DNA of 64,000 nt. Origin: a virus. The position numbers and the translations under genes were made by a program. The notes under the pieces are model-generated. The model was not told the origin of the DNA. It saw only the letters and a list, made by a program, of their open reading frames with translations, and searched no databases. Positions 14,909-21,555 of this stretch are shown piece by piece (position 1 is the stretch's first letter; each line of letters opens with the position of its first letter). The stretch spans positions 1 to 64,000 of IMG/VR virus record IMGVR_UViG_3300021961_000076. The stretch is one strand, 5' to 3'.

Positions 14909-15504
14909 CGAATTACGTTTCTACAATTACATTTAAAAGCTTCAAGCTCTGAGGTATCAGGCTTAACATTCTTAAAATAGTAACATTCTCGCTTATTTCC
15001 AACTTTTAGTTCCTTATAATACCCTACTGGGATAGCAGCATTTGCAGGTACGCGGTTTGGAGTTGCTCCATACTCTACTCTGATAAAGACTTTAACTTCG
15101 TTATCTTTAGCTAATTCTCTCTCACGTACTTCCAACTTCTTCCATACTCCTCTATTAAGAGACTGTTGCTGTAGGCTAGAATTAACATAGGTAAAAGTAC
15201 TAAGTAGCATATTACGATCGCAGTTAAAAGAGGCGGCAGGAGCCATATGACCTTTATCCCATTCATTAGCTACGTAGTCGTCATTATCGGAAGTATGTAC
15301 TTGCTTCTCTTTATAAAAGTCCATTCCTGATCTAGAGGCTGTACCTGAAGGACACATTACAGTGTAGCGGATAGAGCGAGGTCCTTCTAAGACTTCTGAG
15401 TAGTTAATAATAAAGTTAGGTGTTGTGTAATATACGCTATCTTTTAACTGTGCGTATGTGGTTACTGATAAGAAGAGCAGTAACAGAGTTGACCATTTTT
15501 TCAT
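14905..15504 (-). CDS. Secreted DNA/RNA non-specific endonuclease (NUC family)
   Basis: 199 residues with signal peptide MKKWSTLLLLFLSVTTYA. The catalytic D-K/R-G-H motif is DKGHMAP (83-89, His86), Asn108 in TYVNSS is the magnesium ligand position, and SLNRGVWKKLE (115-125) is the conserved helix of the Serratia/NucA family. The enzyme would act in the periplasm or outside the cell, cutting DNA and RNA. No inhibitor gene is seen, fitting an exported enzyme. First gene after thyX in the exported cassette. Confidence 0.9.
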   Translation of the reverse strand: MKKWSTLLLLFLSVTTYAQLKDSVYYTTPNFIINYSEVLEGPRSIRYTVMCPSGTASRSGMDFYKEKQVHTSDNDDYVANEWDKGHMAPAASFNCDRNMLLSTFTYVNSSLQQQSLNRGVWKKLEVRERELAKDNEVKVFIRVEYGATPNRVPANAAIPVGYYKELKVGNKRECYYFKNVKPDTSELEAFKCNCRNVIR

Positions 15505-15506
15505 AA

Positions 15507-16154
15507 TTAATAATTTAGGGCTTTAGAAATAACAGGAAATTCTTCTATAAATAGTTTTTTGATTTCTTTAGCTACATCCTGAATCTCTTTCTGTGCGTGA
15601 GCGTCATCTCGGAGATCTAAGAAGTGAATCCATGAGCGGATAGAACCAGTCATGTGAATCTTAGTTTTAGTAGATAATGGTAACACCATTCGAGCTACTT
15701 CTCTTGCTACACCTTCATCAAGGAGTCGCTTATAAAGATCTTGAGAAGCTCTGAAGTGCTTGCCTATCTGAGCTGAAGCAGCAGTAGAGTACCCGTCATA
15801 GTATACATCTGGGTTGAATATCTCAGTAGAACTTTGTCTGTTATCTTCAGCTTGCTTTCTTAACTCTACCCTCTCAAACATTCCGTCCAAGAGGTTAACA
15901 TCTTGATAACGTTGACTAAATTCCTGAAAGGTAAAAGAGCGGTGACGTATTAACTGAATGCCAATTGCTTTAGAGGTTTCAATCTCTACTGACATATAAC
16001 CATGCTCAAATGGAGACCAGTGCTTATGTTTGATCAGATAGTTAAGAAGCCCTTCAGGCTTTTCTACCTTATCGGTACGTTTAGAGGATACTCTAGCAAT
16101 TTTAACAATTGCATTTTCGGCATCCGGTGTGACGTGGTTTAGTGTTACTTTCAT
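15507..16154 (-). CDS. thyX: Flavin-dependent thymidylate synthase ThyX
   Basis: Makes dTMP from dUMP with FAD/NADPH and methylene-folate. 215 residues with the ThyX signature RHRSFTFQEFSQRY (70-83: RHR plus Ser80) and HWSPFEHGYMSVEI (45-58). Its start overlaps the upstream 61-aa gene by four bases (ATGA). Together with NrdAB it secures dNTPs for replication; the ferredoxin and thioredoxin genes upstream are in the same transcript. Confidence 0.96.
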   Translation of the reverse strand: MKVTLNHVTPDAENAIVKIARVSSKRTDKVEKPEGLLNYLIKHKHWSPFEHGYMSVEIETSKAIGIQLIRHRSFTFQEFSQRYQDVNLLDGMFERVELRKQAEDNRQSSTEIFNPDVYYDGYSTAASAQIGKHFRASQDLYKRLLDEGVAREVARMVLPLSTKTKIHMTGSIRSWIHFLDLRDDAHAQKEIQDVAKEIKKLFIEEFPVISKALNY

Positions 16155-16336
16155 ATTTCTTGATATTCGATTTTTGGAACCTCTCTACAAAAATAGAGTA
16201 GACCATCCTTGCGGAAGGTATGTGTACAATGCCAGTACTGTTTAAGAAGTTCAACATCCCATTGCTTATCTTCTCTAAGGACTCTTTGAACTTCATACCA
16301 ATCATCGTTTAATGTTATTAAATCTTTCTTTCTCAT
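16151..16336 (-). CDS. Hypothetical protein, 61 aa
   Basis: Starts MRKKDLITLNDDWYEV; contains HCTHTF and YFCREV, giving two Cys and two His that might bind a metal, though the spacing is not a known motif. Overlaps the ferredoxin stop and the thyX start by four bases each, so it is translated in the same coupled chain. An overlapping frame (16102-16305) is not supported. No family recognised. Confidence 0.75.
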   Translation of the reverse strand: MRKKDLITLNDDWYEVQRVLREDKQWDVELLKQYWHCTHTFRKDGLLYFCREVPKIEYQEI

Positions 16337-16584
16337 TTATACTCTAATCCGAAATGCTTATAGTTAGCATGAACAGAATTTTCTTCGCCCATTTGAATAG
16401 CAAGGGTTTCGTTTTCAAATATTGCTTCTACTGGGCAGGCTGGTATACAGGCTCCACAGTTAATACATTCGTCTGGATGTATGAACATCTGTTCTAAGCT
16501 TTCGTAGATACAATCAATAGGGCATGCTTCAATACATGCTCCATCTTTCTCTCCTATGCATTTACTTCCTATAATAAAACTCAT
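16333..16584 (-). CDS. Ferredoxin, 2[4Fe-4S] type
   Basis: 83 residues from the ATG at 16584, which overlaps the upstream stop (ATGA); an earlier TTG is less likely. Eight cysteines in two clusters: Cys9, 17, 21, 25 and Cys40, 43, 46, 50 (ECINCGACIPACP). Small electron carrier; the obvious clients in the same operon are QueE (a radical-SAM enzyme needing a low-potential donor) and perhaps ThyX. The first cluster spacing (C-x7-C-x3-C-x3-C) is like FdxA-type proteins and might hold a 3Fe-4S centre instead. Confidence 0.93.
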   Translation of the reverse strand: MSFIIGSKCIGEKDGACIEACPIDCIYESLEQMFIHPDECINCGACIPACPVEAIFENETLAIQMGEENSVHANYKHFGLEYK

Positions 16585-16928
16585 TTCCAAAGAACTTGAA
16601 CACAGATTAATATAAGAGCTAAAAGTAGACTGATAGCTGTCTTAGTTGAGATAGGTTCTCCCATATAGTACCATACGCAAAAGGCGTAAATAATCATTCC
16701 TGTACCGAAGCCTATAAACCTAGCCGGCCATAGAAGGCCGTCAAATCCAGCAACAGTTGTTCTAGTAGCCCAGATAAAAATAAATGAAATAGGTACTCCA
16801 AATAAAGCTATAGCCCATTCGTGCTTTCTAAACCACTCCCAGATAAACTGACCGTTAAGCTGGTAAAAGGTTATAAGCTGTCCTAGCAAGAATAAGCTCG
16901 CTCCAATTAGAATACTTTTTATATTCAT
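16581..16928 (-). CDS. Integral membrane protein, 115 aa
   Basis: Four hydrophobic helices at roughly residues 6-24, 39-56, 68-88 and 96-113 (e.g. ALFGVPISFIFIWATRT, SLLLALILICVQVLW). Short loops and few charges suggest a small inner-membrane protein. ATGA overlaps on both sides. I do not recognise a named family. Confidence 0.8.
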   Translation of the reverse strand: MNIKSILIGASLFLLGQLITFYQLNGQFIWEWFRKHEWAIALFGVPISFIFIWATRTTVAGFDGLLWPARFIGFGTGMIIYAFCVWYYMGEPISTKTAISLLLALILICVQVLWK

Positions 16929-17104
16929 ACTCGTACTCCGTAACGAAATTCGTGCTTCTCATTTTCTTTTTCTGCTCCTATACCGTCTAAGGTTAGGTAG
17001 CCTAGCTCATACCCGTAGGCACTTAAAGCAGAGATGACTCCTGCTGGGTCAACTACTTTTAAAGCCCAGAGCTGATGTAGGTTTTGTAAAAATCCGTGTG
17101 GCAT
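16925..17104 (-). CDS. Hypothetical protein, 59 aa
   Basis: Clean frame that starts at the queE stop (TAATG, 17102-17106) and ends in the start of the membrane protein gene (ATGA). Sequence runs MPHGFLQNLHQLWALKV to a charged end (GAEKENEKHEFRYGVRV). Its position in a chain of coupled genes makes it real; function unknown. Confidence 0.75.
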   Translation of the reverse strand: MPHGFLQNLHQLWALKVVDPAGVISALSAYGYELGYLTLDGIGAEKENEKHEFRYGVRV

Positions 17105-17886
17105 TATACTTCGCGTTTAGTGTCAAAGGCAATGATGTGTTCACGGCCTGTAAAATTATAATAGTTATCAGTACACCATTGTATTACCATTGGGTAAACT
17201 CTGATGAGTTCTTCTCTGTTATCTCCAGGAGGCATAATCCAGATCTTATCTTTAGGTACTTCTAACTCGTCCATGAAGGCACGAATCTCATCCCAGGTGT
17301 CAGGCATCTCTACCGGATTAACAACCACCTTCATATGGTAGTCTGAATGGTAAGTCATAGACTGCTTGATAGACTCTTTGTTAAGCCTAAAGCGGTTATG
17401 GGTATCAATAAAACGCTGATCTACAACAGACCCAAGAGGCGTAACTGCACCAAGTACAGGAACAGAATTGCTGAACTTAGGACTGAAGCTAATAAGACCA
17501 ATAGGGTAATCTGTTTCCAGAAAGGCCGATCCTTCAGTCTCGATAGTAATAACAATACCCCTTTCATTAGCAAAATGTGTTAATTCATTTACAATAGCTG
17601 GGTGCATGGTAGGTGAACCTCCTGTTAGCATCATCTCCTTAATCTCAGGATGTGCATCATAAATGTCTACGATGTCCTGAAATGAGTATTTACCTTTCTC
17701 TGGGTGAATACTTGTGTACCAGCTATCACACCATCCTCCTTCTCCGAAGTAACAGCGGTGAGTACAGCCTGTAGTACGTACAGCAACAGTAGGTCTACCG
17801 GCACGGCTACCTTCTGATTGTACGCATGTGTAAAGTTCTACGATAGGTAGAGTCTTACTATAGTCTTCAATTCTCTTAAGCGGCAT
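17104..17886 (-). CDS. queE: QueE, 7-carboxy-7-deazaguanine synthase
   Basis: Radical-SAM enzyme that contracts the pterin ring of carboxytetrahydropterin to 7-carboxy-7-deazaguanine. 260 residues from the ATG at 17886 (11-base overlap with queD). N-terminal VELYTCVQSEGSRAGRPT is the QueE substrate strand; the cluster cysteines are Cys41, Cys45 and Cys53, i.e. C-x3-C-x7-C, an expanded form of the usual C-x3-C-x2-C. LTGGSPTMHP is the GGE-like SAM motif and VTIETEGSA a further family segment. Ferredoxin two genes on is a likely electron donor. Confidence 0.93.
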   Translation of the reverse strand: MPLKRIEDYSKTLPIVELYTCVQSEGSRAGRPTVAVRTTGCTHRCYFGEGGWCDSWYTSIHPEKGKYSFQDIVDIYDAHPEIKEMMLTGGSPTMHPAIVNELTHFANERGIVITIETEGSAFLETDYPIGLISFSPKFSNSVPVLGAVTPLGSVVDQRFIDTHNRFRLNKESIKQSMTYHSDYHMKVVVNPVEMPDTWDEIRAFMDELEVPKDKIWIMPPGDNREELIRVYPMVIQWCTDNYYNFTGREHIIAFDTKREV

Positions 17887-18334
17887 AGATTGCTGAGTTT
17901 TTGTGGTTTTCCATAAATTTAACTTTAACAACCTTTACGCGACCTTCAGTCTCTAGTTGTACGAAATCGTTTAGCTTGTGGTAAAGATATTCTGCAAATT
18001 TCTCTGCACCTACTGCCGGTATTACTCTTAATTGAATAATACCTCTAGCGTCTAAATCTACAAAGTCTGACATAGCAGGGTCGTCTTCTGATACTACGAC
18101 AGTATGATCAAACATATACTCCATCCACTCTTTAGGTTGACGTCCTTCAATAAGGTTATTAGCACGCTTCATACCTCCGAAGTCCCATACCCAGTTTCGA
18201 TGATCTAAGTCACCTTCAAACGTTACTTCAAACTCTACGTCGTAACCGTGAAGATACTGACAGTGAGTCGTATTTGCTCTCCATTGACGGAAGCAAGTAC
18301 TAAATCCGTCAAACTTCTTTCTACTCTTATACAT
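17876..18334 (-). CDS. queD: QueD-like 6-carboxytetrahydropterin synthase
   Basis: Member of the PTPS/QueD family that follows FolE. From the ATG at 18334 (8-base overlap with thioredoxin). Signature THCQYLHGYDVEFEVTFEG with catalytic Cys, then NWVWDFGGMKR and FDHTVVV; the usual HGH zinc motif reads HGY and the first zinc His region reads CFRQWRA. This HGY form is a recurring variant in phages and some bacteria, so activity is still likely. Part of the queD-queE pair after the promoter at 18898. Confidence 0.88.
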   Translation of the reverse strand: MYKSRKKFDGFSTCFRQWRANTTHCQYLHGYDVEFEVTFEGDLDHRNWVWDFGGMKRANNLIEGRQPKEWMEYMFDHTVVVSEDDPAMSDFVDLDARGIIQLRVIPAVGAEKFAEYLYHKLNDFVQLETEGRVKVVKVKFMENHKNSAIYAA

Positions 18335-18590
18335 CTTCTGTAAAGTTTTTATATTGTTCAATATAATGATTTAAAGGCTTAGCTCCAACTGTACGAGCAA
18401 ACTCTTTTCCGGACTCGTCTACCAGTACGACTGTTGGTACACTACGGACAGTATATTCCATTGTTAGGAGCTCTTCAGTATCGATATTAATCTTCTCTAC
18501 TGCAATTCCTTGCTCTTTTACTTTCTCCATTGTTGGACCTAACATTCGGCAAGGTCCGCACCAAGGGGCGCTAAAATACAAATACTTCAT
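18327..18590 (-). CDS. Thioredoxin
   Basis: 87-residue thioredoxin fold with the active site WCGPC (10-14) and the cis-proline segment SVPTVVLVD. It can reduce ribonucleotide reductase NrdAB (whose C-terminal Cys pair is present in this window) and other disulfides. Short for the family but all core elements are present. ATGA overlap with the 91-aa gene upstream. Confidence 0.93.
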   Translation of the reverse strand: MKYLYFSAPWCGPCRMLGPTMEKVKEQGIAVEKINIDTEELLTMEYTVRSVPTVVLVDESGKEFARTVGAKPLNHYIEQYKNFTEDV

Positions 18591-18862
18591 ACTAATTCTT
18601 CTATAATTCCAATTACTTCACTTATAACTAATACAGCAACAGCTGCAGGAATATTTACCAGCAGCAAAAAGTAGCCTCCAATTCGGATACCGGATTTAAT
18701 AAATGAGATGATCTGATGCCATTTTTGATCAGGCATCTTATTGAAGTTTTTAAACTCCTTTGAATACTTAATCTCTTTACCTTTAATCTTGTTATAAAGG
18801 TCAGGATTAATGATACTGTCTTTAGGGAGGACAGGCTCCGTCAATAACTGTTTTTTTGCCAT
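18587..18862 (-). CDS. Membrane protein, 91 aa
   Basis: Lysine-rich soluble N-terminal half (EIKYSKEFKNFNKM) followed by two hydrophobic stretches, about residues 52-78 (GGYFLLLVNIPAAVAVLVIS) ending in an acidic tail IGIIEELV. First gene of the transcript that continues through thioredoxin and queD/E. Family not recognised. Confidence 0.7.
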   Translation of the reverse strand: MAKKQLLTEPVLPKDSIINPDLYNKIKGKEIKYSKEFKNFNKMPDQKWHQIISFIKSGIRIGGYFLLLVNIPAAVAVLVISEVIGIIEELV

Positions 18863-18897
18863 AATTGTGTTTTTAAAGTGGTGCTACGACACTATAC

Positions 18898-18927
18898 TAA
18901 TATAAGAATAAATAGGGAGGGAGACAA
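18898..18927 (-). promoter_or_regulatory. Bacteroidota-type promoter of the trx-queDE-thyX unit
   Basis: Minus-strand TTG (18925-18927), 20-base spacer ending TTCT, TATATTA (18898-18904). Leader of about 35 bases contains GTGTCGTAGCACCAC, similar to the folE leader (GGTGTCGAAGCACCACC). Confidence 0.8.
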
Positions 18928-18933
18928 GCTCCC
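18919..18933 (-). terminator. Terminator-like hairpin overlapping the -33 box
   Basis: GGGAG (18929-18933) pairs with CTCCC (18919-18923) across CTTGT, which contains the -33 TTG. It lies just after the queC stop. The T-run behind it is weak. Confidence 0.5.
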
Positions 18934-18939
18934 CCCTAA

Positions 18940-19788
18940 TTAATTTGCGTGTGCTGCTAAAACTTTTTCAACATGCTCACGTGCTACCTCCCAGCTTACC
19001 GGGCCGGTCTCATCAGCGTACGCTACAGGGTCAGGTCGTCCTAGCTTAATAAAAGCTTCAATACGCTCTACTGAAGAGGCTGATTTGTAGTCTGAGTACC
19101 AAGTCCAGGCATTAGTCTCTGGACGGTGATAGTACTTGATTGGTTTGTAAGAGGTGTTAGTACGCTTATAAACTTCATCAAAGTCTATTCCTAGCTTCTC
19201 ACACAATACCAATCCGTCTTCTAGAATAGTAAACTTATCACCTTCCAAATAAGGAGTCCAATAAGATACCCGATCGCTATCCCAGTTACCCACTCTAAAG
19301 GCGTGATCGTCTGCGTCACGGAACTCTTGACGGCAGTCCGGATAGATTGCATGGTCTCCTGCATGGATACCAAGAGCGATTGAAGTTTCTTCCTGAGTTT
19401 CATTTGCAATAGAAAGTGCTATAGCTTGTGTAATAGAGCTGAAGATTTTGTTTCGGTTCGGTACAACAGTAGCTTTCATATTCTCTTCTGCGTAATGACC
19501 TTCAGGTACTTCAGCACCACCTGTTACTAGAGCCGAGTTGAGCAGATCAACTAAACCATCGAGCTTAATAACTCGGTAGTTTACTTTACATCCACCGTAA
19601 CAATCATTCTCGTCACAGTTGCGATTTAGATAATCAACCAATGATTGAGCTCTTTCAAGTTCTACTCTGTGCTTTTGACCGTAGTCAAATGATACTGCGG
19701 TTACAGTATCGAATTCATTTAATGCTTTTAAAAGCAAAGTAGAGGAGTCCATCCCTCCTGAAAGACTAACAACAACGTGTTTTGCCAT
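18940..19788 (-). CDS. queC: QueC, 7-cyano-7-deazaguanine (preQ0) synthase
   Basis: ATP-dependent conversion of 7-carboxy-7-deazaguanine to preQ0. 282 residues; the PP-loop is SGGMDSS (10-16), with FDYGQKHRVELE and VPNRNKIF (family VPGRN-like segment). The usual C-terminal zinc cysteines (SCY... CxxCxxC) are absent: the corresponding stretch reads TNTSYKP and later SDYKSASSVERIEAF. Instead four Cys cluster near residues 56-68 (NCDENDCYGGC). The SSVERxEAF form is known from other phage and bacterial QueC-like proteins. Stands alone between hairpins. Confidence 0.93.
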   Translation of the reverse strand: MAKHVVVSLSGGMDSSTLLLKALNEFDTVTAVSFDYGQKHRVELERAQSLVDYLNRNCDENDCYGGCKVNYRVIKLDGLVDLLNSALVTGGAEVPEGHYAEENMKATVVPNRNKIFSSITQAIALSIANETQEETSIALGIHAGDHAIYPDCRQEFRDADDHAFRVGNWDSDRVSYWTPYLEGDKFTILEDGLVLCEKLGIDFDEVYKRTNTSYKPIKYYHRPETNAWTWYSDYKSASSVERIEAFIKLGRPDPVAYADETGPVSWEVAREHVEKVLAAHAN

Positions 19789-19821
19789 TTTAAATATAAT
19801 TTATAACTGCCAGGTATTTTA

Positions 19822-19839
19822 AGCGTATAGGCTTACGCT
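19822..19839 (-). terminator. Hairpin upstream of queC
   Basis: AGCGTA (19834-19839) pairs with TACGCT (19822-19827), followed by TAAAAT. Located between the 38-aa gene stop (19869) and queC, so probably the end of the small transcript. The rest of the 272-base gap is AT-rich and holds the 38-aa gene and its promoter. Confidence 0.45.
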
Positions 19840-19868
19840 ATTACTCTTCAATTTAGTTTAGCTATAGC

Positions 19869-19985
19869 TCACTTTTCTGTACGGTACTTACCGCGGATAA
19901 CATCAATGATAAACCTTAACATATAAAATCCTAAAGTGCCCATTGCTACGCCGGCAAGAAACAATCCAATTACTTCAAAACCCAT
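19869..19985 (-). CDS. Small membrane protein, 38 aa
   Basis: ATG at 19985, stop TGA at 19869. One helix of about 25 hydrophobic residues (VIGLFLAGVAMGTLGFYMLR and on to FIIDVI) with a basic end RGKYRTEK. Directly behind the promoter at 20010-20039, with a 24-base leader. Family unknown. Confidence 0.65.
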   Translation of the reverse strand: MGFEVIGLFLAGVAMGTLGFYMLRFIIDVIRGKYRTEK

Positions 19986-20009
19986 TTTACTTCTTTTTAA
20001 ATTTATACT

Positions 20010-20039
20010 TAATATACGAATAACTTATTAAAGTTCCAA
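20010..20039 (-). promoter_or_regulatory. Bacteroidota-type promoter
   Basis: Minus-strand TTG (20037-20039), 20-base spacer ending TTCG, TATATTA (20010-20016). Drives the 38-aa membrane protein and possibly queC. Confidence 0.8.
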
Positions 20040-20059
20040 CTTAACTAATAACTTTTTTA

Positions 20060-20533
20060 CTACTTAACTAAAATACTTCTAATAATTACATTATCTTGAT
20101 ACCAAGAGATTTGGGTATCACTAACACTCTCTACGTAATGACATCCTACCTGAAGAGGTGTAATGTTAGCCCACTCTACTTCAACATAGCCTGTGTTCCA
20201 GCCTTCATTCATTAATTGACTAATACCTAGCGAGTCTCCGGAAAAGATATATTTTGTTTCTGCCATCCAGCCGGTAATAGGAAGACCGGTAACATCAGTA
20301 CCTAGAGGATAATAATACTTCCTGGTGCCGTCTGAGTATTCCCAGATCTTATATGCTACTGAGTATTCTCCATCTAAGATTCGAGTAGGAGCTGTTTCTT
20401 TCTCACAGCTGGCTAGTATAAGTACTCCGGTTAGGATTAGTATCCCGTAGAGTATTTGAGTTACAGTCCAAGCTATACTTCGTTCACGTTCTGTGCGGTG
20501 TTTAGAATCCCACCATTTGCCTGTGTACTTCAT
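20060..20533 (-). CDS. Lipoprotein, 157 aa
   Basis: A cytoplasmic basic stretch of about 25 residues (KWWDSKHRTERERS) precedes a hydrophobic segment ending in the lipobox LASC (ILTGVLILASC, Cys43). The mature part (SVAYKIWEYSDG onward) looks like a small beta-rich domain of host Bacteroidota lipoproteins. The long n-region is unusual; no later Met exists to shorten it. Four-base overlap with the upstream gene. Function unknown. Confidence 0.75.
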   Translation of the reverse strand: MKYTGKWWDSKHRTERERSIAWTVTQILYGILILTGVLILASCEKETAPTRILDGEYSVAYKIWEYSDGTRKYYYPLGTDVTGLPITGWMAETKYIFSGDSLGISQLMNEGWNTGYVEVEWANITPLQVGCHYVESVSDTQISWYQDNVIIRSILVK

Positions 20534-20796
20534 TCTATAACCAATGTATTTTTATTAATAATATCGATAAATATTTTTAAATCATCCTTGCCGGTGAATA
20601 TTACCTTAGCATCTTCAAACACCTCAACATACCAGTTTCCATTCTCTACTTCATCATTCGAAGGTGATATTAGAGAGATTGAACCATTACTACCTAAATC
20701 TATATCGTAGTAATAAAAGTCATTGTCAGCACCGCTCTCTTCAGCGGTTACATCATTTCGTTCAAAACCGAAATCAATTAAGTCTTGCTCTGTCAT
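20530..20796 (-). CDS. Hypothetical acidic protein, 88 aa
   Basis: Begins MTEQDLIDFGFERNDV, followed by alternating strands (YYYDIDLGSNGSISLIS, NWYVEVFEDAKVIFTG) and a C-terminal helix. The first part resembles small phage proteins with a leading helix for pairing. Overlaps its neighbours by one and four bases. No family recognised. Confidence 0.7.
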   Translation of the reverse strand: MTEQDLIDFGFERNDVTAEESGADNDFYYYDIDLGSNGSISLISPSNDEVENGNWYVEVFEDAKVIFTGKDDLKIFIDIINKNTLVIE

Positions 20797-21023
20797 TAGT
20801 CAAATTTTAATCCGTTCTCAAACATAATCTCACGGAGCTTATCTCTACACTTCTCGTATGTTTCGTATTTGTCTTTACTGTACTCTTCATCAGGCATATA
20901 CTTATACTGTGCTCTTAGCCATTGGTCCATTTCCCACAATGTTGATTGTGCTTTAGCACCATTGACTGCTAAATCAAAGTCAATATGATCTTCCGGCAGA
21001 TTAAATTTTAGGATAGCTTCCAT
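20796..21023 (-). CDS. Hypothetical protein, 75 aa
   Basis: Starts MEAILKFNLPEDHIDFDLA and continues as a charged helix (YSKDKYETYEKCRDKLREI). The opening MxxxLxFNLPED is a familiar start of small conserved phage proteins of unknown function. 16-base overlap with the gene upstream. Confidence 0.7.
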   Translation of the reverse strand: MEAILKFNLPEDHIDFDLAVNGAKAQSTLWEMDQWLRAQYKYMPDEEYSKDKYETYEKCRDKLREIMFENGLKFD

Positions 21024-21310
21024 AATTCGTAATTACTATTTTGAGTTTTAAACTTAATGTAGTCTTCACGCTGTTCAACAATTTCTGTAACAGTGGTAGT
21101 TTGCCAAGTAAAAAACTGATTAAATGGAGACATAATCAATGAACGATCTACTGCTGGTTCATCGTGTTTGGATTTAAACTTACCTTTCTCATTAAATTCA
21201 ACCCACATTACTTCGGCTGATTGTTTGGTTAGTCCGTCTCGTTCACGAACTAATATCCAATTGTTAGGTTGGATATCTACTGGTATTTTAATTTGATTTA
21301 GTTTGCTCAT
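21008..21310 (-). CDS. Hypothetical protein, 100 aa
   Basis: Soluble mixed alpha/beta protein (MSKLNQIKIPVDIQPNNW; ends NSNYELWKLS). Repeats of short strands such as TTTVTEIVEQREDYIKF. Overlaps neighbours by a few bases, part of a string of small early genes read from 23277. Not recognised. Confidence 0.65.
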   Translation of the reverse strand: MSKLNQIKIPVDIQPNNWILVRERDGLTKQSAEVMWVEFNEKGKFKSKHDEPAVDRSLIMSPFNQFFTWQTTTVTEIVEQREDYIKFKTQNSNYELWKLS

Positions 21311-21543
21311 TTGTATTTTCTAATTACTTCAAAGGTTCGTTTCAAATCACTATCAAGATGTATCTTTTGATCTACCCTAACAGGATACCAAGCAATAGTA
21401 TAACCATGATTAGCATTGTAATCTTCGGGTTGTATTCTATTACCATTTACTTTATGTAGATAAATCCAAGGTATATTACCCATTAACTCAAGCTCAATAC
21501 CAATTTTCTTAAGACGGTTTATAAAAATTTCTACTTCGTTCAT
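21307..21543 (-). CDS. Hypothetical protein, 78 aa
   Basis: MNEVEIFINRLKKIGIELEL, then GNIPWIYLHKVNGNRI and YTIAWYPVRVD; the W-I-Y-L...VNG pattern recurs in small phage ORFs of unknown role. Ends in a helix FEVIRKYK. Four-base overlap with the 100-aa gene. Confidence 0.65.
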   Translation of the reverse strand: MNEVEIFINRLKKIGIELELMGNIPWIYLHKVNGNRIQPEDYNANHGYTIAWYPVRVDQKIHLDSDLKRTFEVIRKYK

Positions 21544-21555
21544 CTCTTGTTGGTG

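Noticed and set aside
16102-16305. 67-codon frame across the 61-aa gene and thyX start
   Set aside because: The overlapping 61-aa frame has four-base overlaps with both neighbours; this one overlaps thyX by over 50 bases.
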